Assembly (NCBI GenBank): GCA_965116015.1
Contig: OZ220477.1
Coordinates: 372,001-436,000 of the forward strand
DNA from: S5-327 sp965116015
GTDB lineage: Bacteria; Chloroflexota; Dehalococcoidia; Lucifugimonadales; Australimonadaceae
Length of the DNA: 64,000 bases
Reading direction: 5' to 3'
Of the stretch, positions 33,576-42,602 are shown one piece after another; the stretch's first letter is position 1; every line of letters begins with the position of its first letter. The translations under genes were made by a program, and so were the position numbers. A model generated the notes under the pieces. That model was not told the DNA's origin. It searched no databases and was given only the letters and a program-made list of their open reading frames with translations.

Positions 33576-33666
33576 GGTTCGCGGGCAGCACACGTCGGAG
33601 GGCGCCGCTGGCTGTCCGGCGGACCGGGGGCGTGGCTGCAGGGGGAGGGCAAAGGGGTGGTTGGGG

Positions 33667-34965
33667 TTAGGCGTCGAGGATGGTTGCTATGGCGGTTTGG
33701 AAGGCTTGGATGGTGAGGTCGATGTCGTGGTCGGTGTGGCAGACGCCTACGTAGAATTTGCCGGCGGATTTGAAGACGCCGTGCTGGAGGAGGGCGTTGT
33801 CGAAGAGGCGGTTGAGGGTTTTGTCGACGAGGGTTGAGCGGTAGTCGGTGATTGGGTTGTTGGTGAAGTAGATGTCGAACATTACGTCGACGCCGCTGAC
33901 GACGGCGGGGATTTCGGCTTCGATGCAGAGGCGCTGGAGGGCTGATCGGAGGCGGTTGGCGCGGGCGTGGTAGGCGTCGTAGACGCCGGGCTGTTTGAGG
34001 ATGTCGAGGGTTGCTATGCCGGCGGCGGCGGCGACGGGGTTTCCGCTGAGGGTGCCGATCTGGGGGACGTAGCTGTCGGGAGGGGCGGCGGCGGAGTCGA
34101 GGAGTTCCATGAGGTGGCGGGGTCCGGCGACGCCGGCGAGGGGGAATCCGCCGCCGGCGATTTTTCCGAAGGCTGCGAGGTCGGGGGTTACGCGGTAGTA
34201 TTCTTGGGCTCCGCCGTAGGCGAGGCGGAAGCCGGTTACGACTTCGTCGAAGATGAGGAGTACGCCGTAGCGCTGGGTGAGTTCGCGGAGGCCTTGGAGG
34301 AAGCCGGGTTGGGGTTCGATGATGCGCTGGACGGGTTCGACGATGACGGCTGCGAGTTCGTTGTGGCGCTGGTCGAGGAGGGTTTCGACGGCGTTGAGGT
34401 TGTTGAATGGGGCGATGAGGACGGTTTCGCGGATGGCTTGTGGGATTCCGGCGGAGCTGGGTTGGGGTTGGGGGAAGGGCGGGGGTTCGGCGGGTGAGAG
34501 GCTCATTTGGGAGTAGTCGTGCATGCCGTGGTATCCGCCTTCGAATTTGAGGATTTTGTCGCGTTTGCGGAAGGCGCGCGCGATTTTGAGGGCGTTGTAG
34601 GTGGCTTCGGTTCCGGAGCTGATGAAGCGGACTTGTTCGGCGCAGGGCATTGCGTGGATGATGCGTTCGGCGAGTTCGATGGCGTATTCGTTCTGGGCGA
34701 AGAAGGTTGTGCCTTTGGCCATTGCGTTGGATGCGGCATCGATGACTTTGGGGTGGGCGTGTCCGAGGATCATTGGGCCGGAGCCGAGGAGGTAGTCGAG
34801 GTATTGGTTGCCGCTGATGTCGCGGATGCGGGAGCCGTTGCCGCTTTCGACGATGAAGGCGTATTGTTCGTCCATTCGGACGTTGCCGAGGGTTCCGCCG
34901 GGGAGGGCGTGTTTGGCGCGGTTGAGGAGGTCGGTTTCTTTGGGGGAGCGGAGGGCGCTGGTCAT
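33667..34965 (-). CDS. Class III aminotransferase, glutamate-1-semialdehyde 2,1-aminomutase-like
   Basis: PLP enzyme of 432 residues resembling HemL. It has FISSGTEATYNALKIARAFRKR, FEGGYHGMHDYSQMS, the aspartate of LLIFDEVVTGFR, and the Schiff-base lysine in AAFGKIAGGGFPLAG. The start segment (ALPGGTLGNVRMDEQYAFIV) is GSAM-like. True HemL normally sits with other heme genes; here it does not, so it may be one of the many HemL-like aminotransferases acting on amino-alcohols or beta-amino acids. It is convergent with the AAA ATPase gene (91 bases apart) and divergent from the dienelactone hydrolase gene. Confidence 0.88.
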   Translation of the reverse strand: MTSALRSPKETDLLNRAKHALPGGTLGNVRMDEQYAFIVESGNGSRIRDISGNQYLDYLLGSGPMILGHAHPKVIDAASNAMAKGTTFFAQNEYAIELAERIIHAMPCAEQVRFISSGTEATYNALKIARAFRKRDKILKFEGGYHGMHDYSQMSLSPAEPPPFPQPQPSSAGIPQAIRETVLIAPFNNLNAVETLLDQRHNELAAVIVEPVQRIIEPQPGFLQGLRELTQRYGVLLIFDEVVTGFRLAYGGAQEYYRVTPDLAAFGKIAGGGFPLAGVAGPRHLMELLDSAAAPPDSYVPQIGTLSGNPVAAAAGIATLDILKQPGVYDAYHARANRLRSALQRLCIEAEIPAVVSGVDVMFDIYFTNNPITDYRSTLVDKTLNRLFDNALLQHGVFKSAGKFYVGVCHTDHDIDLTIQAFQTAIATILDA

Positions 34966-35318
34966 GGCGGGGTTCCTCGGGAGCGGGGTTGCGGCGATTG
35001 TGCCATAGGGAGGGGCGGTTCGCTATAGGGTTCGCGCGGGGTGGGGGTCTGTGGGTTAGGGGGGTGGCCTGACGGAGGGCGAGCTGCTTGGCTATTTACT
35101 CGATGGGCGCTGTGGGTTAGGGGGATGGCGGGCTGTTGTAGACTGTGGCTTGTTGCGATGTCGCGCTTTGAGGGGGGATGGGTTGGGGAGCGTGAGCGCT
35201 TGCTGCGGGTTCGCGCTTTCGGGGGAGCGATTGGTTGGGAGGCGCGAGGAGGCTGGTTGGAGTTAGCGCGGGGGAGGAGAGGGGATAAGAGCATAGGAGA
35301 GGGATAAGGAGGTTAGGG
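34966..35318. other. Divergent intergenic region
   Basis: 353 bases between the aminotransferase and dienelactone hydrolase starts. The phrase CTGTGGGTTAGGGGG occurs at about 35049 and 35109, an imperfect direct repeat. AGGAGG near 35307 is the hydrolase ribosome-binding site. Promoters for both genes must lie here but none is clear. Confidence 0.5.
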
Positions 35319-36053
35319 ATGGCGGTGAATGAGGTTGCTGAGGTTAGTGTTGACGGGGAGACGATGGCGATTCATACGGCGAGGCCTGAGGGGGAGGGCA
35401 GGAGTCCGGCGGTGATTGTGATTCAGGAGATTTTCGGGGTGAACGGGGATATTCGGGGGATCGCGGAGCGTTTCGCGGGGGAGGGGTATTTCGCGGCGGC
35501 GCCGGAGTTGTTCCATCGGACGGGGGCGGGGGTGGATATTCCGTTCTCGGAGATGGAGCGGGCGTTCGCGGAGCGGGGGAAGTTGACGAACGACGATATT
35601 CGGGCGGATTTGAAGGCGACGCTGGATTATCTGCGGGGCAATCCGAGTGTTGACGCGGATAATGTGGGGATCGTGGGGTTTTGCTTCGGGGGGATGGTGT
35701 CGTATCTGGGGGCGACGATGGAGGGGATCGGCGCGGCGGCGGTGTACTACGGGGGAGGGATTCTGCCGCGTCCGGACGCTCCGGAGGGGACTCCTCGGTT
35801 GCTTGATGCGACGGCGGATGCGGTGCAGGCGCCGATTATCGGGTTCTGGGGGGATCAGGATGCTGGGATACCGGTGGGGAATGTTGAGGAGATCGAGCGG
35901 GCGCTGAGGGAGAGGGGGAAGTCGATTGAGAATCATGTGTACGAGGGGGCGGGGCATGGGTTCTTCTGTACGGGGCGGGGGAGTTACAACGAGGCGGCTT
36001 CGAGCGATTCGTGGCCGAAGACGCTGGCGTTCTTTGGGGAGCATCTGAGGTAG
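35319..36053 (+). CDS. Dienelactone hydrolase family protein
   Basis: Alpha/beta hydrolase of 244 residues. The catalytic triad is Cys122 in GFCFGG (Cys nucleophile, as in true dienelactone hydrolases), Asp181 in WGDQDAGIP and His213 in GAGHGFFC. The Glu of IQEIFGVN (residue 37) also matches the family. In chlorocatechol or related aromatic routes it opens dienelactones to maleylacetate; many homologues act on other esters. ATG at 35319 with AGGAGG upstream. The first residues are variable. It is monocistronic in appearance. Confidence 0.92.
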   Translation: MAVNEVAEVSVDGETMAIHTARPEGEGRSPAVIVIQEIFGVNGDIRGIAERFAGEGYFAAAPELFHRTGAGVDIPFSEMERAFAERGKLTNDDIRADLKATLDYLRGNPSVDADNVGIVGFCFGGMVSYLGATMEGIGAAAVYYGGGILPRPDAPEGTPRLLDATADAVQAPIIGFWGDQDAGIPVGNVEEIERALRERGKSIENHVYEGAGHGFFCTGRGSYNEAASSDSWPKTLAFFGEHLR

Positions 36054-36330
36054 GGAGCTGTGTCGGCGCTTGGGCGCCGATGGGGGCGGGGTCGAGGGCC
36101 GGGGCGATGCTCCGGTCCTCGGCGTGTTTGCGCTGGGGGCTGCGGCGGCGCTGGGGCTCAGTTGCGGTCTTGGGCGCTGGCGGTCTTTGGTTCTTTGGGG
36201 AGCGTTTGAGGCAAGGGGAGCTGCGTCGGGGCCGGGGCGCTGGTGGGCGGGGTGGAGGGCTGGGGCAACGCTCTGGCCTTGGGCGTGTTTGCTTGCGCTG
36301 GGGTGTAGGAGGAGAGGGGTTTGGCGGGGG

Positions 36331-37854
36331 CTAGCCGGATTGGGAGCGGATGGAGAAGATGAGGGATTTGACGGTTACGGGGATGACTTCGGATGCGCCC
36401 ATTGGTTTGCCGATGTCGACGTAGTCGAGGTCGCCGACTTCGATGCCGTCGATGGCGATGACGGCGCGGTTGAGGGCGAGTTCTTCTTTGATGATGCCGC
36501 CGAGGGATTTGGCGACGTCGATGTCGACGACGAGGAAGACGGGGGCTTCGGGGGGTTCGTGGTCGATGGAGTTGATGATGGATTCGGCGAGGCGTCGGAT
36601 GTACCAGTAGTCGGGTTGTCCGGAGATGGACATTGCGAGGGCCATTGAGGATGGGAGTTTCTGGAGGTCGTATTTGGCGACGGCTGCGGCGAGGGCGGAT
36701 TCCATTTGCTGTGGGGATTGTTCTTTGTTGATGAAGGCTCGGGCGACTTGGATTCCGCGGACGGGGAGGACGCTGGGTGTGGAGATGTAGCTGGTGCTTC
36801 CGCTGGCCTGGAGGGTGTATTCGCCTGCGCCGATGACGGTTGCGCGGATGCCTTCGGCGGGGGTGATGAGGACGCCGGGGCGGAAGGATTGGGCGGAGCG
36901 TTCGCGGACGCGTTGTCCGAGCCAGGGGCCGATGTCGCCGTAGGAGTGGGTGGTTCGGTTGTAGACGTATTCGGAGACGCCTCCGGAGAAGACGATGTGG
37001 TCGATGTCGTGGATGGATGAGATGCGGAGGGGTTCGGTGAGGAGGAGGGATTGGGCGAGGGGGTTGAGGGGATTTCCGCTGATGATGTTGAAGAGGATGT
37101 CGGTCATAGTTTCGGCGAATTGGTTGCGTTGTTGTTCGGGGAGTTGGTCGCCGATTTCGATGTGATGGCCGAGGGCGTTCATTATTGTTCGGGCGGGTTG
37201 TTCGATGCGGGTTATGGTTTCTGCGTCGTTGTAGGCGATGAGTCTGGCGCCGACTTCGACGGCGACCATTTGGGTGATGTGGCCTTGTTGGATGAGGGAG
37301 ATTTTGGTTGTTCCGCCGCCCATGTCGATGTCGAGGACGGAGTTGGCGTGGTTTTTGGAGATGGCGACGGCTCCGGAGCCGAAGGCGGCGAGGAGGGCTT
37401 CGTGCATGGGTCCTGCGGAGGCGCAGATGAAGCGTCCGGATTCTTCGGAGAAGTATTCGAGGATGGGTTGGGCGTTTTCTTTTTTGAGGGCTTCGCCGGT
37501 GATGACGACGGCGCCGGTGTCGATGTCGTCTGGGGTGAATCCGGCGTCGTGGTATGAGCGTTCGATGAATTGGCGGACGCGGTCGGTGTCGATTGTTGCG
37601 CCGGAGGAGTAGGGGGTGAGCATGATGGGTGATCGGTAGAGGACGTCGCGGTTAGTGACGACGAATTTGGCTGAGAGGCCGGCGCCTTCGCGCCGGAGGA
37701 TGAGCCGGGAGAAGATGGCGTGGGTGGTTGATGAGCCGATGTCGATGCCGACGCTGTGGAGGGTGAATTTCTCGATGCCTTCGATGTCTTCGGCGTCGTC
37801 GGAGTCGAGGAGGCGCAGGGCTGCGAAGTCTTCGTGGTCGTCGCCGTCGTGCAT
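36331..37854 (-). CDS. eutA: EutA-like reactivating factor (copy 2)
   Basis: 507-residue paralogue of the gene at 27626-29194. Same actin-fold motifs: SVGIDIGSSTTHAIFSRL, SVLDIDMGGGTTKISLI and FSGGVSEYVY; also GAVVITGEALKKENAQPILE. The N-terminal MHDGDDHEDF extension is acidic, and the start ATG at 37854 is used because the family begins soon after. It follows the cupin gene by 50 bases on the same strand, so those two form a likely operon. As with copy 1, there is no ethanolamine ammonia-lyase gene nearby. Its target could be a B12 enzyme elsewhere on the chromosome. Two different EutA proteins suggest two target lyases or a divergent function. Confidence 0.87.
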   Translation of the reverse strand: MHDGDDHEDFAALRLLDSDDAEDIEGIEKFTLHSVGIDIGSSTTHAIFSRLILRREGAGLSAKFVVTNRDVLYRSPIMLTPYSSGATIDTDRVRQFIERSYHDAGFTPDDIDTGAVVITGEALKKENAQPILEYFSEESGRFICASAGPMHEALLAAFGSGAVAISKNHANSVLDIDMGGGTTKISLIQQGHITQMVAVEVGARLIAYNDAETITRIEQPARTIMNALGHHIEIGDQLPEQQRNQFAETMTDILFNIISGNPLNPLAQSLLLTEPLRISSIHDIDHIVFSGGVSEYVYNRTTHSYGDIGPWLGQRVRERSAQSFRPGVLITPAEGIRATVIGAGEYTLQASGSTSYISTPSVLPVRGIQVARAFINKEQSPQQMESALAAAVAKYDLQKLPSSMALAMSISGQPDYWYIRRLAESIINSIDHEPPEAPVFLVVDIDVAKSLGGIIKEELALNRAVIAIDGIEVGDLDYVDIGKPMGASEVIPVTVKSLIFSIRSQSG

Positions 37855-37904
37855 AGTTGTGGTGGTCCTTTGGTGAGAGATTAGGGCGGGGGTTTTGGGA
37901 GGGG

Positions 37905-39005
37905 TTATGGGTTGGGGGAGTCGTAGTTCCATTCGTAGTTGGGGTTTTGGTAGGCTTCGGGGGGTATTTCGGAGGTCATACCGCGTTCGGCGAGTTGGGA
38001 TTCGAAGTATTGGCGGATCCAGGGGTCTTCGTTGGGGTATTCGATCTGGTCGCGGGCGCGGTCTTCGACTTTTTCGCTCATTCCCATAAATTGGTTGGGG
38101 GGATGGAGGGCGAGGTATCGCCCGTCGGTTTTGCCGAGGTTGAAGTGTTGGTGGAACCATCGGTCTGGGGGGACGAAGCAGCTGGCTTCGCGCCAGTGGA
38201 TGACGATTTTGTCTTGGGTTTCGGGCCACATGACGGAGTAGCCTTCGCCGCCGGGGATGACGATGACGCGTCCGGGTCCGTGGCGGTGGGCTTTCTTGTA
38301 GGTTCGGGCTGGGAAGACGGACATGTGGGCGTGCATTTCTGAGCCAGGGGATTGGATGAAGACGACGCGTCCGCCGGCGCCGCGTCCCCAGAAGGGGACG
38401 AGTTTGTCCCAGGCGGCCATGTCGGGGAAGAAGTTGCCGTTCCAGACTTGTCGTCCGCGTCCGGCGAAGCGTCCTTCGCCGGGTTCGGTGATTGCTTTGG
38501 CTTCGGAGTAGAAGTTGTCTTGGCTGTGGAGGAAGGAGCTTGAGGAGTAGGGGTTGTTGAAGAAGAAGTCGGGGTCTGGGGCGGCGGACATTGCGATGGG
38601 GAGGTAGTTGTAGCGGAGGATTCGGGCGGGGTTCTGGCCGTCCATATTGGCGAGCTGGGAGTAGGAGTTGCGCGGTATGAGGAAGAGGCTTCGGGTGGAC
38701 CATTCGAAGGTTCTTTTGGGTAGGGAGTCGTTGGTCCAGACGGTGGCGACGCCGCGTCCTGCGAGGATGTAGACCTGTTCGTCGACGGAGAGTTTGAGGG
38801 GCGTGAGGGAGCGGCCTGGGGGTATTTCTTCGATGCGTCCTTCGACGACGCCTTGCATACCGTGGAGTTGGAGGAAGGCGGCGTTGACTTGTCGGTTTTC
38901 CCACCAGGCGAGTTCGGCGGCGCGGAGGTCTTCGACGTAGTAGCCGCGGTGGATGGGGATGTTCTGGGCTTCCATCCAGTTGTCGTAGGTGAACGTTCGG
39001 GGCAT
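37905..39005 (-). CDS. Cupin-domain protein (co-transcribed with EutA copy 2)
   Basis: 366-residue protein with two cupin-like cores. The first (PPGRSLTPLKLSVDEQVYILAGRGVATVW) lacks a clear metal-His set. The second has AHMSVFPARTYKKAHRHGPGRVIVIPGGEGYSVMW with HRH ligands and CFVPPDRWFHQHFN. It resembles the large cupin family found beside oxygenase or lyase genes. The opening YDNWMEAQNIPIHRGYYVEDL is strongly conserved-looking. Metal binding is likely at the second site only. Its position ahead of eutA copy 2 hints that both serve one pathway, possibly degradation of an amino alcohol or aromatic acid; the substrate is not known. Confidence 0.78.
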   Translation of the reverse strand: MPRTFTYDNWMEAQNIPIHRGYYVEDLRAAELAWWENRQVNAAFLQLHGMQGVVEGRIEEIPPGRSLTPLKLSVDEQVYILAGRGVATVWTNDSLPKRTFEWSTRSLFLIPRNSYSQLANMDGQNPARILRYNYLPIAMSAAPDPDFFFNNPYSSSSFLHSQDNFYSEAKAITEPGEGRFAGRGRQVWNGNFFPDMAAWDKLVPFWGRGAGGRVVFIQSPGSEMHAHMSVFPARTYKKAHRHGPGRVIVIPGGEGYSVMWPETQDKIVIHWREASCFVPPDRWFHQHFNLGKTDGRYLALHPPNQFMGMSEKVEDRARDQIEYPNEDPWIRQYFESQLAERGMTSEIPPEAYQNPNYEWNYDSPNP

Positions 39006-39173
39006 AGGGGTTCTCCGTGGGGGCGAGGTTGGCGTGGGGCATCTTACCTGAGTTGGAGGCAGGTTCCCAACCCGGGGGCGTAGGGGGAGGGGGCGCGGGG
39101 GTGTTTGGGGGGATGGGGGGTTGTTCGCGGGGGAGGTTTATAGTTGTGGGAGCGTTCAGCTTTGGGGGCGGGG

Positions 39174-40406
39174 ATGCGATTCGGGTCGACGGCCCGCGGA
39201 CTTGTTACGTTGTACTCGACGACGATTCTGTTGGGGTCGGGTCATGGGATGTTGTTTCCGGTTATTCCGTTGATTGCGCGTGAGTTCGGGGTTGAGGGGG
39301 GAGTCGCGGCGCAGACGGTTACGGTGTTCGCGGCTGGGCGGCTTTTGGGTCAGCCGCTGGGGGGGATGCTGATCGATCGTTTCGGGACGAGGTTTGCGGT
39401 TACGCTGGGGCCGCTGGCGATCGGGGCGGGGGTTCTGGCTGGGGCAGTGACTCCGTGGTTGTGGCTGTTGCTGGGGGGGTTGTTCGCGGCGGGGGCGGCG
39501 GACAGTGTGTGGATGCTGGGGCGGGAGGTTGCGGGGGTTGCTCTTGTGCGTCCGGAGCAGCGGGGGCGTTTGATGAGCGGGTTTATGGGGTTTCATTCGG
39601 TGGGGATGGGGGCGGGGGCGCTGGCAGGGGGTTTTCTGGGTGAGGATGTGGGGTTTCGGACGGCGTTTTCTGTTTATGCGGGGCTGGCAGGGGCGACGTT
39701 CGCGCTGGGTTTGGCGGTTCCGAGCGGGAGCGGCGCTGCGGGGCGGGGGGAGTTGTCGGGCGTCGCTGCAGGGCGGGGCGGGGGGTGGTTTGGGGCTCTG
39801 CGGGGGTTGTTTCTGCAGATTGAGCCTCGGTGGCGGGGGACGTACCTTACGCTGGTTTTCGCGACGGGGAGCATGATGCTGTATCGGATGGCGTATCAGG
39901 GGATTCTGCCGGTGTATGCGGGGGAGATAGGGCTTTCTCCGGCGGGGATCGGGCAGATTTTCTTTGTTGTGATGCTGGGGTCGCTGGCGATGATTGTTCC
40001 GGCGGGGTTCGTTGTGGACAAGCTTGGGCGGAAGTGGGCGACTGTTCCGAGCACGGCGATACCGGGGATTGCGTTTCTTGTTATTCCGTTCGCGGGGGAT
40101 TTTGGGTCGCTGGCGGCGATCGGGGCGCTGATGGGGTTTTCGAATGGGTTGTCGCTGGGTTCGGTGGCGACGTCGACGTACGATGTGTCGCCGGCTGCGG
40201 CGCGGGCGCGTTTGCAGGCGGCTCGTCGGACGTTTGCGGAGGTTGGGTCGATTACGGGTCCGTTGCTTGGGGGGTATCTTTCGATTCAGTACGGGGCTGG
40301 GGCGGCGTTTCTGGCGTATGCGCCGGTTCTGTTGATCGCGGCGGGGCTGTTGTTGTTTGTTGCTCGGGAGACGCTGGAGAGGCAGCGGGCAGGGGCAGGG
40401 ACGTAG
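39174..40406 (+). CDS. MFS transporter
   Basis: Major facilitator permease of about 410 residues with 12 predicted helices. DRFGTRFAVTLGPL (loop 2-3) and DKLGRKWATVPSTA (loop 8-9) are the family repeats. The opening TARGLVTLYSTTILLGSGHGMLFPVIPLI is typical of drug or sugar MFS members. A -10-like TATAGT lies at 39139-39144, 29 bases before the ATG. An in-frame TTG at 39144 overlaps that box and is therefore unlikely as a start. The substrate is not predictable. It is divergent from the cupin/eutA operon. Confidence 0.9.
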   Translation: MRFGSTARGLVTLYSTTILLGSGHGMLFPVIPLIAREFGVEGGVAAQTVTVFAAGRLLGQPLGGMLIDRFGTRFAVTLGPLAIGAGVLAGAVTPWLWLLLGGLFAAGAADSVWMLGREVAGVALVRPEQRGRLMSGFMGFHSVGMGAGALAGGFLGEDVGFRTAFSVYAGLAGATFALGLAVPSGSGAAGRGELSGVAAGRGGGWFGALRGLFLQIEPRWRGTYLTLVFATGSMMLYRMAYQGILPVYAGEIGLSPAGIGQIFFVVMLGSLAMIVPAGFVVDKLGRKWATVPSTAIPGIAFLVIPFAGDFGSLAAIGALMGFSNGLSLGSVATSTYDVSPAAARARLQAARRTFAEVGSITGPLLGGYLSIQYGAGAAFLAYAPVLLIAAGLLLFVARETLERQRAGAGT

Positions 40407-40707
40407 CAGGAGAGGGTGACGGGGATGCGCCCAGGTTTGCCGAGCTGCGGGCAGTGGCGGGATGGCTCTGGCGCTGTGTAGGCGAATTGGCGGCGGGCGC
40501 GCAGGGGCTGGGGATGGGGGCGTGGGCGTGGGGGTTCCGGGTTCGCGGGGTACGGCGGGGCTGGGTTCTGCGACTTCGGGCTTGGCTCCCGGGGTTCCGG
40601 GTTCGCGGGTGGGGTTCGGGGGGCTTGGGGGAGGATGGCGGGGGAGAGGTTGACAGTGTGCGGGGGGCTTGGGGAGACTGCCGGCAGTTTTGGGTTTGGA
40701 GGGTTGT
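40407..40707. other. Intergenic, no gene seen
   Basis: 301 bases between the MFS and sulfurtransferase genes. GGGGTTCCGGGTTCGCGGG occurs twice (about 40529 and 40588). No recognisable RNA, promoter or terminator. Confidence 0.45.
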
Positions 40708-41529
40708 ATGGCGGACTATGCGCGCGGTGATCTTTTGGTGGAGACTGAGTGGCTGGCTGAGCGTTTGGGCGATCCGAATGTGCGGATAGTGGAGATGTCG
40801 CAGGACGGGGCAGGTTTCGAGTCTGGGCATATTCCGGGGGCGGCGCTGTCGCCGACTTGGCAGATCAAGGGTTCGGAGAATGCGCGGCTGGTGGCTCCGG
40901 CGGCGGAGGCGAAGGGGTGGTTTGAGTCGGTGGGTATCGGGGACGATACGCTGGTTGTTGGGTACGATCGGTTTCGTTGCCGTGATGCGAGCCGTTTGTG
41001 GTGGGTTCTGAGGCTCTATGGTCATGAGGGTGTGAGGGTTCTTAATGGGGGGTGGGCGAAGTGGGCTGCGGAGGGGAGGGCGGTGGAGACGGGGCCGTCG
41101 CGAGTAGTTGCTGGGGGGGTGTTCACGCCTCGGGGTCCGAGGGAGGAGATGGCGTCGACGGTTGAGACGCTGCGGGGGGCTATAGGGCGGGAGGATGCGG
41201 TTATCTGGGATGTTCGGTCGCTTGCGGAGTATAGGGGGGAGAATTCGCGGGGGAATGCTCGGGCGGGTCATGTTCCGGGGGCGGTGCATTTTGAGTGGTC
41301 GGAGTTGATGAGGGAGGACGATACGTTCAAGTCGCGGGAGGAGATCGAGGCGATCGCGCGGGGTTTGGGGATTACGCGGGAGAAGACGGCGCATACGTAC
41401 TGACAGGGTGGGGTGCGTGCGGCGCACGCGGCATTTGCTCTGGCGCTGATCGGTCATGAGCGGACGCGGATGTATGATGGTTCGATGGGTGAGTGGGCGA
41501 ATCGGGACGATACTCCGTTGGAGGTTTAG
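40708..41529 (+). CDS. Thiosulfate/3-mercaptopyruvate sulfurtransferase, probable selenoprotein (UGA at the catalytic Cys)
   Basis: Two-domain rhodanese, 273 residues if the TGA at 41401-41403 is read as selenocysteine 232. Domain 1 (about 10-125) is the inactive-type rhodanese (HIPGAALSP, GYDRFRCRDASRLWW). Domain 2 (about 140-270) has VIWDVRSLAEYRGE and GHVPGAVHFEWSEL. The next element should be the active loop CQxGxR. Here the reading is HTY-stop-QGGVRAAHAAFALALIG, with the stop exactly at the catalytic Cys. The same frame stays open for 41 more family-like codons (YDGSMGEWANRDDTPLEV) to a TAG. A stem-loop of bacterial SECIS form follows the TGA. The alternative is a Cys-to-stop pseudogene, which would end at 41403. 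Confidence 0.8.
41415..41429 (+). promoter_or_regulatory. SECIS-like stem-loop after the UGA
   Basis: GCGTGC (41415-41420), loop GGC, GCACGC (41424-41429), extendable by one U-G pair. The apical loop begins 17 bases after the TGA and starts with G. This fits the general bacterial SECIS rule: a short stem, a small loop with G in its first two positions, and about 16-37 bases from the UGA. It lies within coding sequence, as bacterial SECIS elements do. Confidence 0.65.
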
Positions 41530-41602
41530 GGAGGGGGAGGGGAGGTTCGACGGGGTTTTTCTGGGGAATCGGGATTGATGCGGCGCGTCGCGGGGGGATC
41601 GC

Positions 41603-41638
41603 AAAGGCCCTCGCTCTTGTATGGGAGCGAGGGCCTTT
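41603..41638. terminator. Bidirectional rho-independent terminator
   Basis: AAAGGCCCTCGCTC and GAGCGAGGGCCTTT form a 14-bp perfect stem around an 8-base loop, with a T-run on the + side and an A-run on the other. It lies between the convergent sulfurtransferase and SIMPL genes and can serve both. Confidence 0.92.
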
Positions 41639-41675
41639 TTGCGTGGTTTGTGGAGGCGGGCGGGGGCGTTGGGGG

Positions 41676-42602
41676 TTAGTTGATGTTGAAGGCGATCTGG
41701 ATTCGGGCGGTTATGTTGAGTTGTCCGGCGAAAATCTGGGTGGGGGCTGAGTTGGAGGGTTGGGCGGCGGCGCGCATATCGAATTGGGCGGATTCTTGGG
41801 GGTAGGTGTCGGCGGCGGATTCGGAGATGGAGATGAGGGTTCCGCGGGTTACGCCGAGCTGTGTTGCGTAGAGGTCGGCTTTGGCGATTGCGTCTTTGAT
41901 GGCGGCGATGCGGGCCTGGCGTTGGAGTTCTTCGGGGTTGTCGAGGGAGAAGGAGATGTTGTTGACGCGGGAGAGGTCGCCGCCGGCGGCGATGGCGCGG
42001 TCGATGATGGATGCGGCGTTGTCGAGGTTGCGGAGGGTTACGCTGAGGGTGTTGGTTATCTGGAATCCCTGGAGCTGCTGGCGGTTGTCGATGTAGTCGT
42101 AGCGGGGGTAGATGGAGAAGTGGGTTGTGCGGATGTCGTCGAGGGGGACGCCGGCGTCCTGGAGTTCGTTGACGATGCGTGCGAGGGCTTGGGCGGCGTC
42201 GTTGCGGGCGAGGGTTACGGTTGGTCGAACGGCTTCGACGCCGAGGGAGACGATGGCGATGTCGGGGTCGGCGGAGGCGGAGCCGTATCCGGAGACTTGG
42301 ATGCCTCCTTGGGGGGAGGCGACGATGGGGGAGGAGTCGCTTGCTGTGAGGTCGCGGGGGGAGGAGTCGAGGGCGGAGAGTTCTTCGGAGGGGAGGTTGG
42401 CGCCGGCGAGGAGGGCGTCCATGTTGGCGTCGAGGAGTTCTTCGGGCGACATAGCGGCGGGGGTGATGACGTTGGGGGCGGGCGTGGGTGTTGGCGTGGG
42501 GGCGGGGCTGCTTGCGCAGGCGGCTGCGAGGAGGGTTGCGGCGAGGGCTGCGGCGATGAGGAGGATGGGGTTGCGGGCGCTGCGGGGGCGTGGGGGTTTC
42601 AT
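41676..42602 (-). CDS. SIMPL-domain (DUF541) lipoprotein
   Basis: 308-residue secreted lipoprotein. Signal peptide with ILLIAAALAATLLAAACASS (lipobox Cys about 29), then a Pro/Thr linker and a SIMPL domain from about residue 100 (ISVSGYGSASADPDIAIVS-like) with the typical GVPLDDIRTTHFSIYPRYDY and ISFSLDNPEELQRQARIAAI. Family members (BP26/OMP28, YggE) form rings or cushions at the cell surface and are linked to stress resistance. It ends close to the terminator at 41603-41638. It is divergent from the signal peptidase gene. Confidence 0.88.
   Translation of the reverse strand: MKPPRPRSARNPILLIAAALAATLLAAACASSPAPTPTPTPAPNVITPAAMSPEELLDANMDALLAGANLPSEELSALDSSPRDLTASDSSPIVASPQGGIQVSGYGSASADPDIAIVSLGVEAVRPTVTLARNDAAQALARIVNELQDAGVPLDDIRTTHFSIYPRYDYIDNRQQLQGFQITNTLSVTLRNLDNAASIIDRAIAAGGDLSRVNNISFSLDNPEELQRQARIAAIKDAIAKADLYATQLGVTRGTLISISESAADTYPQESAQFDMRAAAQPSNSAPTQIFAGQLNITARIQIAFNIN

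Noticed and set aside
33667..34965. Certain hemL (heme synthesis)
   Set aside because: The fold and motifs match, but the genomic context is not heme-related and HemL-like aminotransferases are common, so only the family is claimed.
40708..41529. Frameshift pseudogene
   Set aside because: The frame is continuous on both sides of the TGA; there is no insertion or deletion, and the only break is at the catalytic Cys position.
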